Source: Ruminococcus_G sp050944435
Lineage (GTDB): Bacteria > Bacillota > Clostridia > Lachnospirales > Lachnospiraceae
Direction of reading: 5' to 3'
Length of the DNA stretch: 32,355 nt
NCBI GenBank assembly: GCA_050944435.1
Contig: JBMNRB010000028.1
Location: forward strand, 1 to 32,355
Shown in pieces: positions 24,401-32,025 of the stretch (within the stretch, counting starts at the first letter, position 1; each line of letters opens with the position of its first letter). The notes below the pieces were generated by a model. The model saw only the letters and a list, made by a program, of their open reading frames with translations, ran no database searches and was not told the origin of the DNA. Made by a program: the position numbers and the translations under genes.

Positions 24401-26006
24401 TGGTGACGATCTCCTCACGGATCGCATCTATGGGTGGATTAGTCACCTGGGCAAATAACTGTTTAAAGTAATCGAAAAGGGGCCGCTGCTTCTGAGAAAG
24501 CACTGCCAGCGGCGTATCTACTCCCATGGCGGCAATGCCTTCACTGCCGTTTAAAGCCATGCTGCGGACAGAATTTTTATATTCCTCATACGTATATCCA
24601 AAGGCCTTCTGCAGCTGTCTCAATCTCTTTCCCTCATATTCTTCCACACGCATATTGGGAATTTTCAGATCGCGGAGCTCTACCAGATTGCTGTCCAGCC
24701 ATTCTCCATAGGGCTGCTTTGTGGTATATTTTTCTTTGATTTCCTCATCCTGAATAATTTTCCCCTGGCAAGTATCGATCAGAAGCATTTTCCCCGGATG
24801 AAGGCGTTCCTTCAAAACAATTCCCTCTTCCGGCACATCCAGCACACCTACTTCAGAAGCCAGAATCACATCCCCATTTTTCATTACGTAATATCTGGAG
24901 GGGCGCAGGCCGTTTCTGTCCAAAACCGCGCCTACCAGCTCTCCATCGGAAAATACGATGGAAGCAGGCCCGTCCCATGGTTCCATCATGGTAGCATAAT
25001 ACTGGTAAAAATCCCTTTCGTCCTGAGAAAGAGTTTTATTGTTGCTCCAGGGCTCGGGTATGGTAATCATCATTGCCAGGGGCAGTTCCATTCCGCTCAT
25101 TACCAAAAATTCCAGCGTATTGTCCAACATGGCTGAGTCGGAACCTCTTGTGTCTACCACCGGAAGAATTTTATGCATTTCCCCTTTTAAATGTGAGGAT
25201 TCCATTGTTTCTTCCCTGGCCAGCATTTTATCCGCATTCCCCCGGATCGTATTGATTTCACCGTTATGTACAATGAAACGATTGGGATGCGCTCTCTCCC
25301 AGCTTGGATTGGTGTTGGTGCTGAATCGGGAATGTACCAGGGCAATGGCAGACTCGTAATCCCTATCCTGCAGATCATCGAAAAACGTACGCAGCTGCCC
25401 CACCAGAAACATTCCTTTATAGACAATGGTCCTGCTTGACATGGATACCACATAAGTATTGTCATTACTCTGTTCAAATACCCTTCTGGCAATATAAAGC
25501 TTCCGGTCAAAGTCCAGTCCTTTTTTTATCTGCGCCGGTTTTTCAATGAACGCCTGCATAATGTGGGGCATACACTCCCTGGCTTTATGTCCCAGCACCT
25601 GAGCATGTACCGGAACCTCGCGAAATCCCAGAAATTTCATTCCTTCTTTTTCCACTATGATCTCGAACATCTTTTTTGCCTGATTTCTTTTCAGTTCATC
25701 CTGCGGAAAGAAAAGCTGGGCAATTCCATACTCGCCTTCTTTTCCCACAAAAATTCCTGCCTTTTCACAGGCTTTTTTAAAGAAACGGTGGGAAATCTGC
25801 ATCAGGATACCAACGCCGTCTCCCGTTTTTCCTTCCGCGTCCTTTCCTGCGCGGTGCTCCAGATTTTCCACAATTTTCAGTGCGTTTTCCACCGTTTCAT
25901 GACTTTTTATTCCTTTACTATTCACAACGGCTCCGATGCCGCAGTTGTCATGTTCAAATTCTTGGCGATATAATCCCTGGTATTTTCTCATTACTTTTTC
26001 ATTCAT
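21447..26006 (-). CDS. gltB: Glutamate synthase large subunit
   Basis: A 1519-residue GOGAT large subunit converting glutamine and 2-oxoglutarate to two glutamates. Domains in order: N-terminal class II amidotransferase with nucleophile Cys22 (HDNCGIG), exposed after propeptide removal, and the RFSTNTNPSW and HNGEINTIRGN blocks; central domain; FMN-binding synthase domain with KPGEGGHLP, SGYDGGTGAAP and the 3Fe-4S cysteines in CVMMRVCNLDTCPVG; C-terminal GXGXG beta-helix (GAGGQSFGAF and later Gly repeats). The start is the ATG at 26006, overlapping the pyrG stop by eight bases; a GTG one codon upstream is equally possible. Coupling to pyrG is unusual. Confidence 0.97.
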   Translation of the reverse strand: MNEKVMRKYQGLYRQEFEHDNCGIGAVVNSKGIKSHETVENALKIVENLEHRAGKDAEGKTGDGVGILMQISHRFFKKACEKAGIFVGKEGEYGIAQLFFPQDELKRNQAKKMFEIIVEKEGMKFLGFREVPVHAQVLGHKARECMPHIMQAFIEKPAQIKKGLDFDRKLYIARRVFEQSNDNTYVVSMSSRTIVYKGMFLVGQLRTFFDDLQDRDYESAIALVHSRFSTNTNPSWERAHPNRFIVHNGEINTIRGNADKMLAREETMESSHLKGEMHKILPVVDTRGSDSAMLDNTLEFLVMSGMELPLAMMITIPEPWSNNKTLSQDERDFYQYYATMMEPWDGPASIVFSDGELVGAVLDRNGLRPSRYYVMKNGDVILASEVGVLDVPEEGIVLKERLHPGKMLLIDTCQGKIIQDEEIKEKYTTKQPYGEWLDSNLVELRDLKIPNMRVEEYEGKRLRQLQKAFGYTYEEYKNSVRSMALNGSEGIAAMGVDTPLAVLSQKQRPLFDYFKQLFAQVTNPPIDAIREEIVTSTTVYVGKNGNLLEEKAENCQVLKINNPILTNTDMLKIKYMKKPGFQVAVVPITYYKSTKLKRAIDRLFVEVDKAYKDGANILVLSDRGVDENHVPMPSLLAVSAVHQHLVNTKKQTSLALILESGEPREVHHFATLLGYGACAVNPYLALDSVRELIDEGLLEKDYYAAVEDYNLAVLHGIVKIASKMGISTIQSYQGAKIFEAIGISQKVIDQYFHGTTSRVGGITLEDIAKQADERHSRAFDPLGLETDLTLDSLGKHKRRSGGEEHRYDPGTIHLLQQSAWTGNYEMFKEYTKKVDQEQSGYLRSLMDFRYPEKGIPLEEVESVDEIVKRFKTGAMSYGSISQEAHETLAIAMNHLHGKSNTGEGGESDERLDSAGSSLDRCSAIKQVASARFGVTSRYLVSAKEIQIKMAQGAKPGEGGHLPARKVYPWIAKTRHSTPGVSLISPPPHHDIYSIEDLAQLIYDLKNANKYANISVKLVSEAGVGTVAAGVAKAGAQVILISGYDGGTGAAPESSIHNAGLPWELGLAETHQTLLKNGLRNRVRIETDGKLMSGRDVAIAALLGAEEFGFATAPLITMGCVMMRVCNLDTCPVGVATQNPKLRKRFKGKPEYVENFMRFIAEELREYMAKLGMRTLDEMVGRSDLLKVKEHPVLPTASKVDLRAILSNPYCQKGECVTFQPSKVYDFHLEKTLDEKILLKKLKKAVEEGSKASLELKVKNTDRSLGTILGAEITRCHKTGLPEDTITVKCTGAGGQSFGAFIPSGLTLTLCGDTNDYYGKGLSGGKLVVYPPKNRGYKAEENIIAGNVALYGATAGKAFINGVAGERFAVRNSGACAVVEGVGEHGCEYMTGGRVVVLGKTGKNFAAGMSGGIAYVLDEESHLYRNLNKDMVSIEKVESKFDIQELKTLIEEHVETTGSERGRKILDDFKEYLPKFKKIIPYDYKKMINLSAKLEKQGMSTQQAQMEAFYESFQNKETEE

Positions 26007-27627
26007 CACACCTATTCTCCTCTCGCTGGCTGTATTGTACCGCTGCCTCTATCAATCCTCTGAAGAGAGGATGGGCGCGGTTTGGTCTTGATTTTAATTC
26101 CGGGTGTCCCTGGGTTCCTATGAAAAAAGGATGATCCTTTATTTCCACCATTTCCACAATACGCCCATCCGGTGATAAACCGGACAGAATCATACCGTGC
26201 TCGGACAACTCCTTCCGATATTCATTATTTACCTCATAACGATGACGGTGCCTCTCGCTGATCTGTCTCTTCCCATACAGTTTTTCCGCCAGACTGCCCT
26301 CCATAAGTTCGCATGGATAAGCGCCCAGCCGGAGGGTACCCCCCAGATTGGTAATCCCATTCTGTTCCGGCATCAATGCAATCATCGGATGACCGGTGAG
26401 GGGATCAATTTCAATACTGTTGGCATCCTTATATCCCAGTATGTTCCGGGCATATTCTACGATTGCCATCTGCATTCCCAAACATATGCCCAGAAAAGGA
26501 ATTTTATGTTCTCTGGCATACTTTACCGCTGCGATTTTTCCATCGGTTCCCCTGGTGCCAAATCCCCCGGGAATCAAAATGCCGTCGGCCTCTTTCAATA
26601 ATTTTCCCGCATTTGCATCGGTTACTTTTTCCGAATCCACCCAGAGGATTTTTACACTGGCCCGAACCGCAATCCCTCCGTGCTTCAAAGCTTCCACTAC
26701 ACTTAGATAAGCATCATGAAGCTGTATATATTTTCCAACAATGGCGATTTTCACCTCTGTTCTGGGATTGCGCAGATTCCATACCATATCCCTCCACTCA
26801 TCCAAATCCGGCTCCGGACAGTCAAGATGAAGGGACTCACATACCACCGAAGCCAGATTTTCCTTCTCCATGGCAAGGGGCGCTTCATATAAATATTCCA
26901 CATCCAGATTCTGCAGAACATGATTCGGTGAAACATTACAGAATAAAGCAATCTTATCTTTCAATTCCTGAGAAAGGGGGTATTCGCTGCGGCACACCAG
27001 CACATCCGGCCATAATCCCATGGCCTGCAGCTCCTTTACACTCTGCTGGGTAGGTTTGGTTTTCAGCTCTCCCGACGCTTTCAAATAGGGAATCAGCGTC
27101 ACATGAATCAGTATGGCATTCTCATGCCCTACTTCGTGCTGGAACTGACGGATGGCCTCCAGAAAGGGTTGACTTTCGATATCTCCCGCCGTTCCTCCCA
27201 CCTCGATAATGGCTATTCGAGTATCCCCTTTTGATTTGCTTCGATAAAACCGGCTTTTTATTTCATTGGTAATATGAGGAATCACCTGTACGGTTCCTCC
27301 TCCATAATCCCCCCGCCGTTCTTTCTGCAGAACAGTCCAGTAAATTTTTCCAGTAGTCACATTGGAATTTTTATCCAGGCATTCGTCGATAAATCTTTCA
27401 TAATGTCCCAGATCCAAATCTGTTTCCGTTCCATCATCTGTCACAAACACCTCTCCATGCTGAATGGGATTCATGGTTCCCGGATCCACATTGATATAGG
27501 GATCCAGCTTCTGCATGGTTACCTGATATCCTCTCGCCTTTAATAATCTTCCCAACGATGCCGCCGTAATCCCTTTTCCCAGGCCGGAAACCACACCGCC
27601 GGTGACAAACACATATTTTACTGCCAT
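25999..27627 (-). CDS. pyrG: CTP synthase
   Basis: A 542-residue CTP synthase that aminates UTP using glutamine. The synthetase domain opens with KYVFVTGGVVSGLGKGITAA, and the C-terminal class I glutaminase domain has the PGGFGTRG and GICLGMQMA (nucleophile Cys) motifs and a C-terminal HPELKSRP. I start at the ATG at 27627, which has GGAGG eight bases upstream and matches family starts; the longer frame adds 11 unconserved codons. It is the first gene of pyrG-gltB-gltD, overlapping gltB by eight bases. Its leader carries an attenuator that does not look like the CTP-sensing, G-reiterating leader of B. subtilis pyrG. Confidence 0.97.
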   Translation of the reverse strand: MAVKYVFVTGGVVSGLGKGITAASLGRLLKARGYQVTMQKLDPYINVDPGTMNPIQHGEVFVTDDGTETDLDLGHYERFIDECLDKNSNVTTGKIYWTVLQKERRGDYGGGTVQVIPHITNEIKSRFYRSKSKGDTRIAIIEVGGTAGDIESQPFLEAIRQFQHEVGHENAILIHVTLIPYLKASGELKTKPTQQSVKELQAMGLWPDVLVCRSEYPLSQELKDKIALFCNVSPNHVLQNLDVEYLYEAPLAMEKENLASVVCESLHLDCPEPDLDEWRDMVWNLRNPRTEVKIAIVGKYIQLHDAYLSVVEALKHGGIAVRASVKILWVDSEKVTDANAGKLLKEADGILIPGGFGTRGTDGKIAAVKYAREHKIPFLGICLGMQMAIVEYARNILGYKDANSIEIDPLTGHPMIALMPEQNGITNLGGTLRLGAYPCELMEGSLAEKLYGKRQISERHRHRYEVNNEYRKELSEHGMILSGLSPDGRIVEMVEIKDHPFFIGTQGHPELKSRPNRAHPLFRGLIEAAVQYSQREENRCDE

Positions 27628-27680
27628 TTTTTCATCCTCCAGATTTTCCCCGCTCCTCAAACTTTATTTGCCGGAGCAAG

Positions 27681-27729
27681 AAAAAAAGGCGTCAGAAACC
27701 CTTTAATGAGTTCCTGACGCCTTTGTCAG
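27681..27729 (-). promoter_or_regulatory. pyrG leader attenuator: ANTAR-type hairpin overlapping a terminator
   Basis: Minus strand: P1 is CTGAC (27729-27725), loop AAAGGC (27724-27719), GTCAG (27718-27714), a perfect stem with hexaloop A1 and G4. The competing terminator pairs AAAGGCGTCAG (27724-27714) with CTGACGCCTTT (27695-27685), followed by a T run to 27681. P1's loop and 3' arm are the terminator's 5' arm. The apical part of the terminator, GGAACTC/GGGTTTC, closes a second six-base loop, ATTAAA (A1 present, G4 absent). Confidence 0.82.
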
Positions 27730-27742
27730 CTTTAATGAAACA

Positions 27743-27771
27743 ATTATGTACTCTTCCCCTTTTCTTGTCAA
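27743..27771 (-). promoter_or_regulatory. Sigma-A promoter of pyrG-gltB-gltD
   Basis: Minus strand: TTGACA (27771-27766), 17-base spacer, CATAAT (27748-27743). Expected start near 27736, a few bases before hairpin P1. The start region (TGTTTCATT) lacks the GGG needed for B. subtilis-type G reiteration. Confidence 0.82.
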
Positions 27772-27845
27772 CCCGTTTTTCCCATTTTTATTAGTTTTCA
27801 CCATAAATTTTTTTCTATTCCCAAAATTTTTTCTTCCTCTGGGGA

Positions 27846-27873
27846 TTGACTTTTCAAAAATTATGAGTATACT
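27846..27873 (+). promoter_or_regulatory. Sigma-A promoter of glnN-purF
   Basis: TTGACT (27846-27851), 16-base spacer, TATACT (27868-27873). Expected start near 27880, at the first base of the leader hairpin. Confidence 0.8.
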
Positions 27874-27879
27874 ACAAAG

Positions 27880-27924
27880 CATAGCAAAGGTGCTTTGGAC
27901 GTAAAGTCCGAAGTGCCTTTTTTT
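27880..27924 (+). promoter_or_regulatory. glnN leader attenuator: ANTAR-type hairpin overlapping a terminator
   Basis: P1 is CATAGC (27880-27885), loop AAAGGT (27886-27891), GCTTTG (27892-27897), with one T-T mismatch and a hexaloop with A1 and G4. The competing terminator is a 15-base-pair stem, AAAGGTGCTTTGGAC (27886-27900) with GTCCGAAGTGCCTTT (27906-27920), loop GTAAA and a T run to 27924. As in the glnA and pyrG leaders, the P1 loop plus 3' arm form the 5' arm of the terminator. The terminator apex has a five-base loop, so no consensus second ANTAR hairpin is seen. Confidence 0.78.
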
Positions 27925-27950
27925 GTTTTCATCAGAAAGGAGAAAGAAAT

Positions 27951-30050
27951 ATGAGCAAAGATATTCCCGCATTATTCGGAAGCCTGATTTTCAGCGATAA
28001 GGTAATGCGCAGCAAACTTCCCAAAGATATGTACAAAGCCCTTCGCAAAACCATCGAAAACGGCACACATCTGGAACTGGATGTGGCAAATTCCGTGGCT
28101 GTGGCCATGAAAGAATGGGCCGTGGAAAACGGGGCTACCCATTACACTCATTGGTTCCAGCCTATGACTGGTTTTACGGCGGAAAAACACGACAGTTTCA
28201 TCTCTCCTTCCGGCGAAGGCGAAGTGATCATGGACTTTTCCGGCAAAGAACTGGTGAAAGGTGAACCGGATGCTTCAAGTTTCCCTTCCGGAGGCCTGAG
28301 AGCTACTTTCGAGGCCAGAGGCTACACGGCATGGGATCCCACATCGCCGGCCTTCATCAAAGATAAAACTTTGTACATTCCCACAGCTTTCTGCTCTTAC
28401 AGCGGTGAAGCTCTGGATAAGAAAACTCCTCTGCTTCGTTCCATGGAAGCCTTAAGTAAAGAAGCGGTAAAGGTCTTAAAACTTCTGGGCAACGATACGG
28501 TAACCAGGGTAAATACAACCATTGGGCCGGAACAGGAATATTTTCTTGTGGATAAAGATCTTTACAAGCAGAGAAAAGATTTAATTTTCTGCGGCAGAAC
28601 TCTGTTCGGCGCCCCGGCTCCCAAAGGCCAGGAAATGGAAGACCACTACTTCGGCGTTCTGAAACCGAAGGTTTCCGCTTACATGCACGATCTGGATGAA
28701 GAACTGTGGAAAGTGGGCATTCCCGCAAAAACCAAGCATAACGAAGTAGCTCCCGCCCAGCATGAGCTGGCGCCGGTGTTTGATACGGCAAATATCGCCG
28801 TTGACCACAATCAGCTGACCATGGAAATCATGAAAAAAGTAGCAGATAAACATAACATGGTCTGCCTCCTTCACGAAAAACCCTTTGAGGGCATCAACGG
28901 AAGCGGCAAGCATAACAACTGGTCTTTAGTCACCAATGATGGAGTAAACCTGTTGAATCCTGGAAGTACGCCGGCACAGAATATTCAGTTCCTGGTATTT
29001 CTGGTGGCAGTCATCAAAGCGGTGGATGAATACGCCGACCTGATGAGAATCGCAGCCGCCGGGGCGGGAAATGATCACCGCCTGGGAGGAAACGAAGCTC
29101 CTCCCGCCATCGTATCCATCTTCCTGGGAGATGAGCTTACCGCCGTTTTGGAATCCATTGAAAAAGATGAATATTTCGGAAAGCATGAAAAGGTTCAGCT
29201 GGACACCGGCGCCCATGTACTCCCTCATTTTCTGAAAGATAATACCGACCGGAACCGTACATCACCTTTTGCATTTACCGGAAATAAATTTGAATTCCGC
29301 ATGATGGGTTCTTCTGCATCTGTGGCCAACCCCAACCTGGTGCTGAATACCGCTGTGGCCGAGGCGCTGGCTCAGTTTTACGAAGAACTGAAAGATACCA
29401 AACCGGAAAATATGGAATCTGCCGTCCATGAACTGCTGAAAAAAGCCATTCTCAAACATAAAAAAGTGATTTTCAACGGCAACGGCTATTCTGAAGATTG
29501 GGTGGAAGAAGCAAAAAAGCGCGGACTTTATAACCTGGTATCCACACCAGACTGTCTGCCGCAGTTTATCGCTTCCAAGAACGTGGAACTGTTTACAAAA
29601 CATCATATCCTGACGGAAGAGGAAATTAACTCCCGATATGAGATTCTGCTGGAAAACTACGTAAAAACCATCCTCATTGAAGCCCGCACCATGACTGAAA
29701 TGCTGACCAAAGATTTCCTGCCTTCAGTGTGCGCTTATGCCGGAGAGATTTCCAAAAATGCGGCGTCAACCAAGGCATTTCTCCCTGCCGCAGACACCTC
29801 TGCGGAAGAGAAACTGGTGAAAACCCTTACCGATGCCTATGCCTCTATTACAGAAGAAATCACCGGCTTAAAGGAAGCTATCGAAAAAACTTCTTCTATC
29901 GAAGACATGCAGTCTGCAGCCAACTTTTGCCGCTCGGATCTTTTAAGCAGAATGGAAACCCTCCGTCTCACTGCAAATAAGGCGGAAGAGCTGATTCCAG
30001 ATTCCAGGCTGCCCTACCCGACTTACGATCAGCTGCTTTTCTCTTTGTAA
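27951..30050 (+). CDS. glnN: Glutamine synthetase type III
   Basis: A 699-residue GSIII, the large dodecameric glutamine synthetase of Bacteroides, cyanobacteria and many Clostridia. Recognised by length, the N-terminal SLIFSDKVMRSKLPKDMY and WAVENGATHYTHWFQPMTG blocks, and the catalytic segments TIGPEQEYFLVD, KHNEVAPAQHELAP, NGSGKHNNWSL and the long C-terminal GSIII extension. The ATG follows AGAAAGGAGAAAGAA. It is divergent from pyrG and first in a two-gene operon with purF 14 bases downstream. With glnA it gives the region two unrelated-class glutamine synthetases, both behind similar attenuators. Confidence 0.96.
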   Translation: MSKDIPALFGSLIFSDKVMRSKLPKDMYKALRKTIENGTHLELDVANSVAVAMKEWAVENGATHYTHWFQPMTGFTAEKHDSFISPSGEGEVIMDFSGKELVKGEPDASSFPSGGLRATFEARGYTAWDPTSPAFIKDKTLYIPTAFCSYSGEALDKKTPLLRSMEALSKEAVKVLKLLGNDTVTRVNTTIGPEQEYFLVDKDLYKQRKDLIFCGRTLFGAPAPKGQEMEDHYFGVLKPKVSAYMHDLDEELWKVGIPAKTKHNEVAPAQHELAPVFDTANIAVDHNQLTMEIMKKVADKHNMVCLLHEKPFEGINGSGKHNNWSLVTNDGVNLLNPGSTPAQNIQFLVFLVAVIKAVDEYADLMRIAAAGAGNDHRLGGNEAPPAIVSIFLGDELTAVLESIEKDEYFGKHEKVQLDTGAHVLPHFLKDNTDRNRTSPFAFTGNKFEFRMMGSSASVANPNLVLNTAVAEALAQFYEELKDTKPENMESAVHELLKKAILKHKKVIFNGNGYSEDWVEEAKKRGLYNLVSTPDCLPQFIASKNVELFTKHHILTEEEINSRYEILLENYVKTILIEARTMTEMLTKDFLPSVCAYAGEISKNAASTKAFLPAADTSAEEKLVKTLTDAYASITEEITGLKEAIEKTSSIEDMQSAANFCRSDLLSRMETLRLTANKAEELIPDSRLPYPTYDQLLFSL

Positions 30051-30064
30051 TAAAGGAGCAACTT

Positions 30065-31453
30065 ATGACAGATGATGAACAAATCAAAGAAGCCTGCGGT
30101 GTATTTGGGATCTTTAATCCCCACGGCGAAGACGCAGCCCCCTCTGTTTACTATGGTCTTTCAGCTTTGCAGCATCGCGGGCAGGAATCCTGCGGAATCG
30201 CCGTATTTGACACAGGCGGCCCCCGGGGCAATATGAATGTGCACCGGGGGATGGGCCTGGTCAGCGAAGTCTTTCGCGAGGATACCATTCAAAATTTGAA
30301 AGGGAATCTGGGAATTGGACATGTACGTTATTCCACAACTGGCGCCGCCAATCTGACCAACGCTCAGCCGCTGGTGCTGAATTATGCCAAAGGAACCCTG
30401 GCTCTGGCACATAACGGCAATCTGATCAATACCCATAGACTTCGGGCAGAGCTGGAACAAACCGGAGCCATTTTCCAGACCACTACAGATTCAGAAGTGA
30501 TTGCTTACCATATTGCCCGCGACCGGGTTCGCACTAAAACCGTGGAAGAGGCCATTTTGAAAACAGCCGCAAAGATCCAGGGCGCTTACGGGTTGGTAAT
30601 CGCCAGTCCGCGGAAACTGATTGGCGTAAGAGATCCTCTTGGGCTGAAACCTCTGTGCCTGGGCAGACGAAAGGATTCGTATATTCTCGCCTCTGAAAGC
30701 TGTGCCCTGAACGCTGTCAGCGCAGAGTTTATCCGGGATATACAGCCTGGTGAAATTATTACCATATCCCGCGACGGTATTGTATCCAATTTTGATCTAT
30801 GCCAGAAGAAAAATGCCCATTGTATTTTCGAATACATTTACTTTGCACGTCTGGACAGTACTATAGACGGCATCTCCGTTTATGACGCCCGCCTTAAAGC
30901 CGGTGCGGCTCTGGCAAAAGTTTATCCGGCAGACGCGGATCTGGTTGTGGGAGTTCCTGATTCCGGTATTACCGCCGCCCAGGGATTTGCTGCAGAATCC
31001 GGCATTCCCTTTGGCATCGCCTTTTACAAAAACAGCTATGTAGGCAGAACCTTTATTAAACCGACCCAAAAAGAACGGGAATCCAGCGTGCGGCTGAAAC
31101 TAAGCGTGCTGAAAAATGCAGTGAAGGGGAAAAATATTGTTTTGATCGACGATTCCATCGTTCGCGGAACCACCATTGCAAATTTAATTCGGCTGTTGAA
31201 ACATGCCGGCGCCCGGAAAGTTCACGTCAGGATCAGTTCACCCCCCTTTTTATATCCCTGCTATTTTGGAACGGACGTGCCCTCCAATCAGCAGCTAATT
31301 GCCTCTTCCCATTCAGTGGAAGAGATTCGCCAGTTAATTGGCGCCGATTCTCTGGGATATTTACGAGTGGAAGACCTGACAGACATGGTCAATGGCCTGC
31401 CTCTTTGCCAAGCTTGTTTCGACAACCAATATCCTATGGATATTTCCTTATAG
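30065..31453 (+). CDS. purF: Amidophosphoribosyltransferase
   Basis: A 462-residue glutamine PRPP amidotransferase, the first committed step of purine synthesis. A ten-residue propeptide precedes nucleophile Cys11 (EACGVFGI). The class II glutaminase domain has LQHRGQESCGIA and GHVRYSTTG; the PRPP loop is VLIDDSIVRGTT. Cysteines in NAHCIFEYI, YPCYFGTD and PLCQACFDN match the 4Fe-4S ligands of the B. subtilis-type enzyme. The ATG follows AAAGGAGCAACTT, 14 bases after glnN. Placement with glnN rather than in a pur cluster is notable and puts it under the same leader attenuator. Confidence 0.96.
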   Translation: MTDDEQIKEACGVFGIFNPHGEDAAPSVYYGLSALQHRGQESCGIAVFDTGGPRGNMNVHRGMGLVSEVFREDTIQNLKGNLGIGHVRYSTTGAANLTNAQPLVLNYAKGTLALAHNGNLINTHRLRAELEQTGAIFQTTTDSEVIAYHIARDRVRTKTVEEAILKTAAKIQGAYGLVIASPRKLIGVRDPLGLKPLCLGRRKDSYILASESCALNAVSAEFIRDIQPGEIITISRDGIVSNFDLCQKKNAHCIFEYIYFARLDSTIDGISVYDARLKAGAALAKVYPADADLVVGVPDSGITAAQGFAAESGIPFGIAFYKNSYVGRTFIKPTQKERESSVRLKLSVLKNAVKGKNIVLIDDSIVRGTTIANLIRLLKHAGARKVHVRISSPPFLYPCYFGTDVPSNQQLIASSHSVEEIRQLIGADSLGYLRVEDLTDMVNGLPLCQACFDNQYPMDISL

Positions 31454-31470
31454 TTTTTCTCATATTTAAA

Positions 31471-31524
31471 AAGAAGAAGGCTGAAATTCCTTGTAATATC
31501 AAGGTTTTCAGCCTTCTTCTTTTT
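31471..31524. terminator. Bidirectional terminator between purF and the tRNA array
   Basis: AAGAAGAAGGCTGAAA (31471-31486) pairs with TTTTCAGCCTTCTTCTT (31505-31521), with CCTTG/CAAGG inside and T/A runs on both sides. It ends glnN-purF rightward and the rRNA-tRNA transcript leftward. Confidence 0.93.
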
Positions 31525-31543
31525 ACCCATTTTCATTAAAAAG

Positions 31544-31629
31544 TGCCGTAGACCGGAATCGAACCGGTACGAAGTTTAACCCTCGCAGGATTTTAAGTCC
31601 TGTGCGTCTGCCAGTTCCGCCACTACGGC
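31544..31629 (-). tRNA. tRNA-Leu (TAA)
   Basis: 86-base tRNA with acceptor GCCGTAG/CTACGGC, anticodon stem CAGGA/TCCTG around CTTAAAA (anticodon TAA), and a long variable arm as expected for Leu. CCA not encoded. Confidence 0.95.
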
Positions 31630-31648
31630 ATATAAAATGTCACAAAAA

Positions 31649-31721
31649 TGGGACCTATAGGGCTCGAACCTATGACCCTCTGCTTGTAAGGCAGATGCTC
31701 TCCCAGCTGAGCTAAGATCCC
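31649..31721 (-). tRNA. tRNA-Val (TAC)
   Basis: 73-base tRNA; acceptor GGGATCT/AGGTCCC with one G-T pair; anticodon loop CTTACAA gives TAC. CCA not encoded. Confidence 0.95.
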
Positions 31722-31748
31722 ATAAAACTATAATTATAAAATTATAAA

Positions 31749-31822
31749 CGACCCAGAAGGGACTCGAACCCTCGACCTCCGCCGTGACAGGGCGGCGCTC
31801 TAACCAACTGAGCCACTGGGCC
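31749..31822 (-). tRNA. tRNA-Asp (GTC)
   Basis: 74-base tRNA; acceptor GGCCCAG/CTGGGTC, discriminator G, anticodon loop CTGTCAC (GTC). It is a substrate of the AspRS encoded in this window. CCA not encoded. Confidence 0.95.
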
Positions 31823-31862
31823 AAACTTATCTGATGATTATCTATTGTATTAACATTACCAA

Positions 31863-31936
31863 TGGACCTTCGGGGACTCGAACCCAGGACCGACCGGTTA
31901 TGAGCCGGTTGCTCTAACCAACTGAGCTAAAGGTCC
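31863..31936 (-). tRNA. tRNA with CAT anticodon, probably Ile2 (lysidine-modified)
   Basis: 74-base tRNA; acceptor GGACCTT/AAGGTCC, anticodon loop CTCATAA (CAT). The acceptor with C4-G69 and C5-G68 matches TilS-recognised tRNA-Ile2 and, from memory, the B. subtilis Ile2 acceptor, so Ile2 is more likely than elongator Met; initiator Met is unlikely. Confidence 0.85.
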
Positions 31937-31940
31937 ATAA

Positions 31941-32013
31941 AGCCGATGATCGGACTCGAACCGATAACCTGCTGATTACAAATCAGCTGCTCTGCCAATT
32001 GAGCCACATCGGC
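31941..32013 (-). tRNA. tRNA-Thr (TGT)
   Basis: 73-base tRNA; acceptor GCCGATG/CATCGGC, anticodon stem GCTGA/TCAGC around TTTGTAA (TGT), discriminator T. CCA not encoded. Confidence 0.95.
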
Positions 32014-32025
32014 ACACCTATAAAA

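Noticed and set aside
21665..25973. Several 60-300 codon plus-strand open frames opposite gltB and the other minus-strand genes
   Set aside because: They lie antisense to strongly conserved genes, lack ribosome binding sites and show no recognisable domains; they are shadows of the real coding frames.
27681..27771. B. subtilis-type CTP-sensing reiterative attenuation of pyrG
   Set aside because: The predicted start region lacks the initial GGGC and there is no pyrimidine tract at the 5' side of the terminator for poly-G to pair with.
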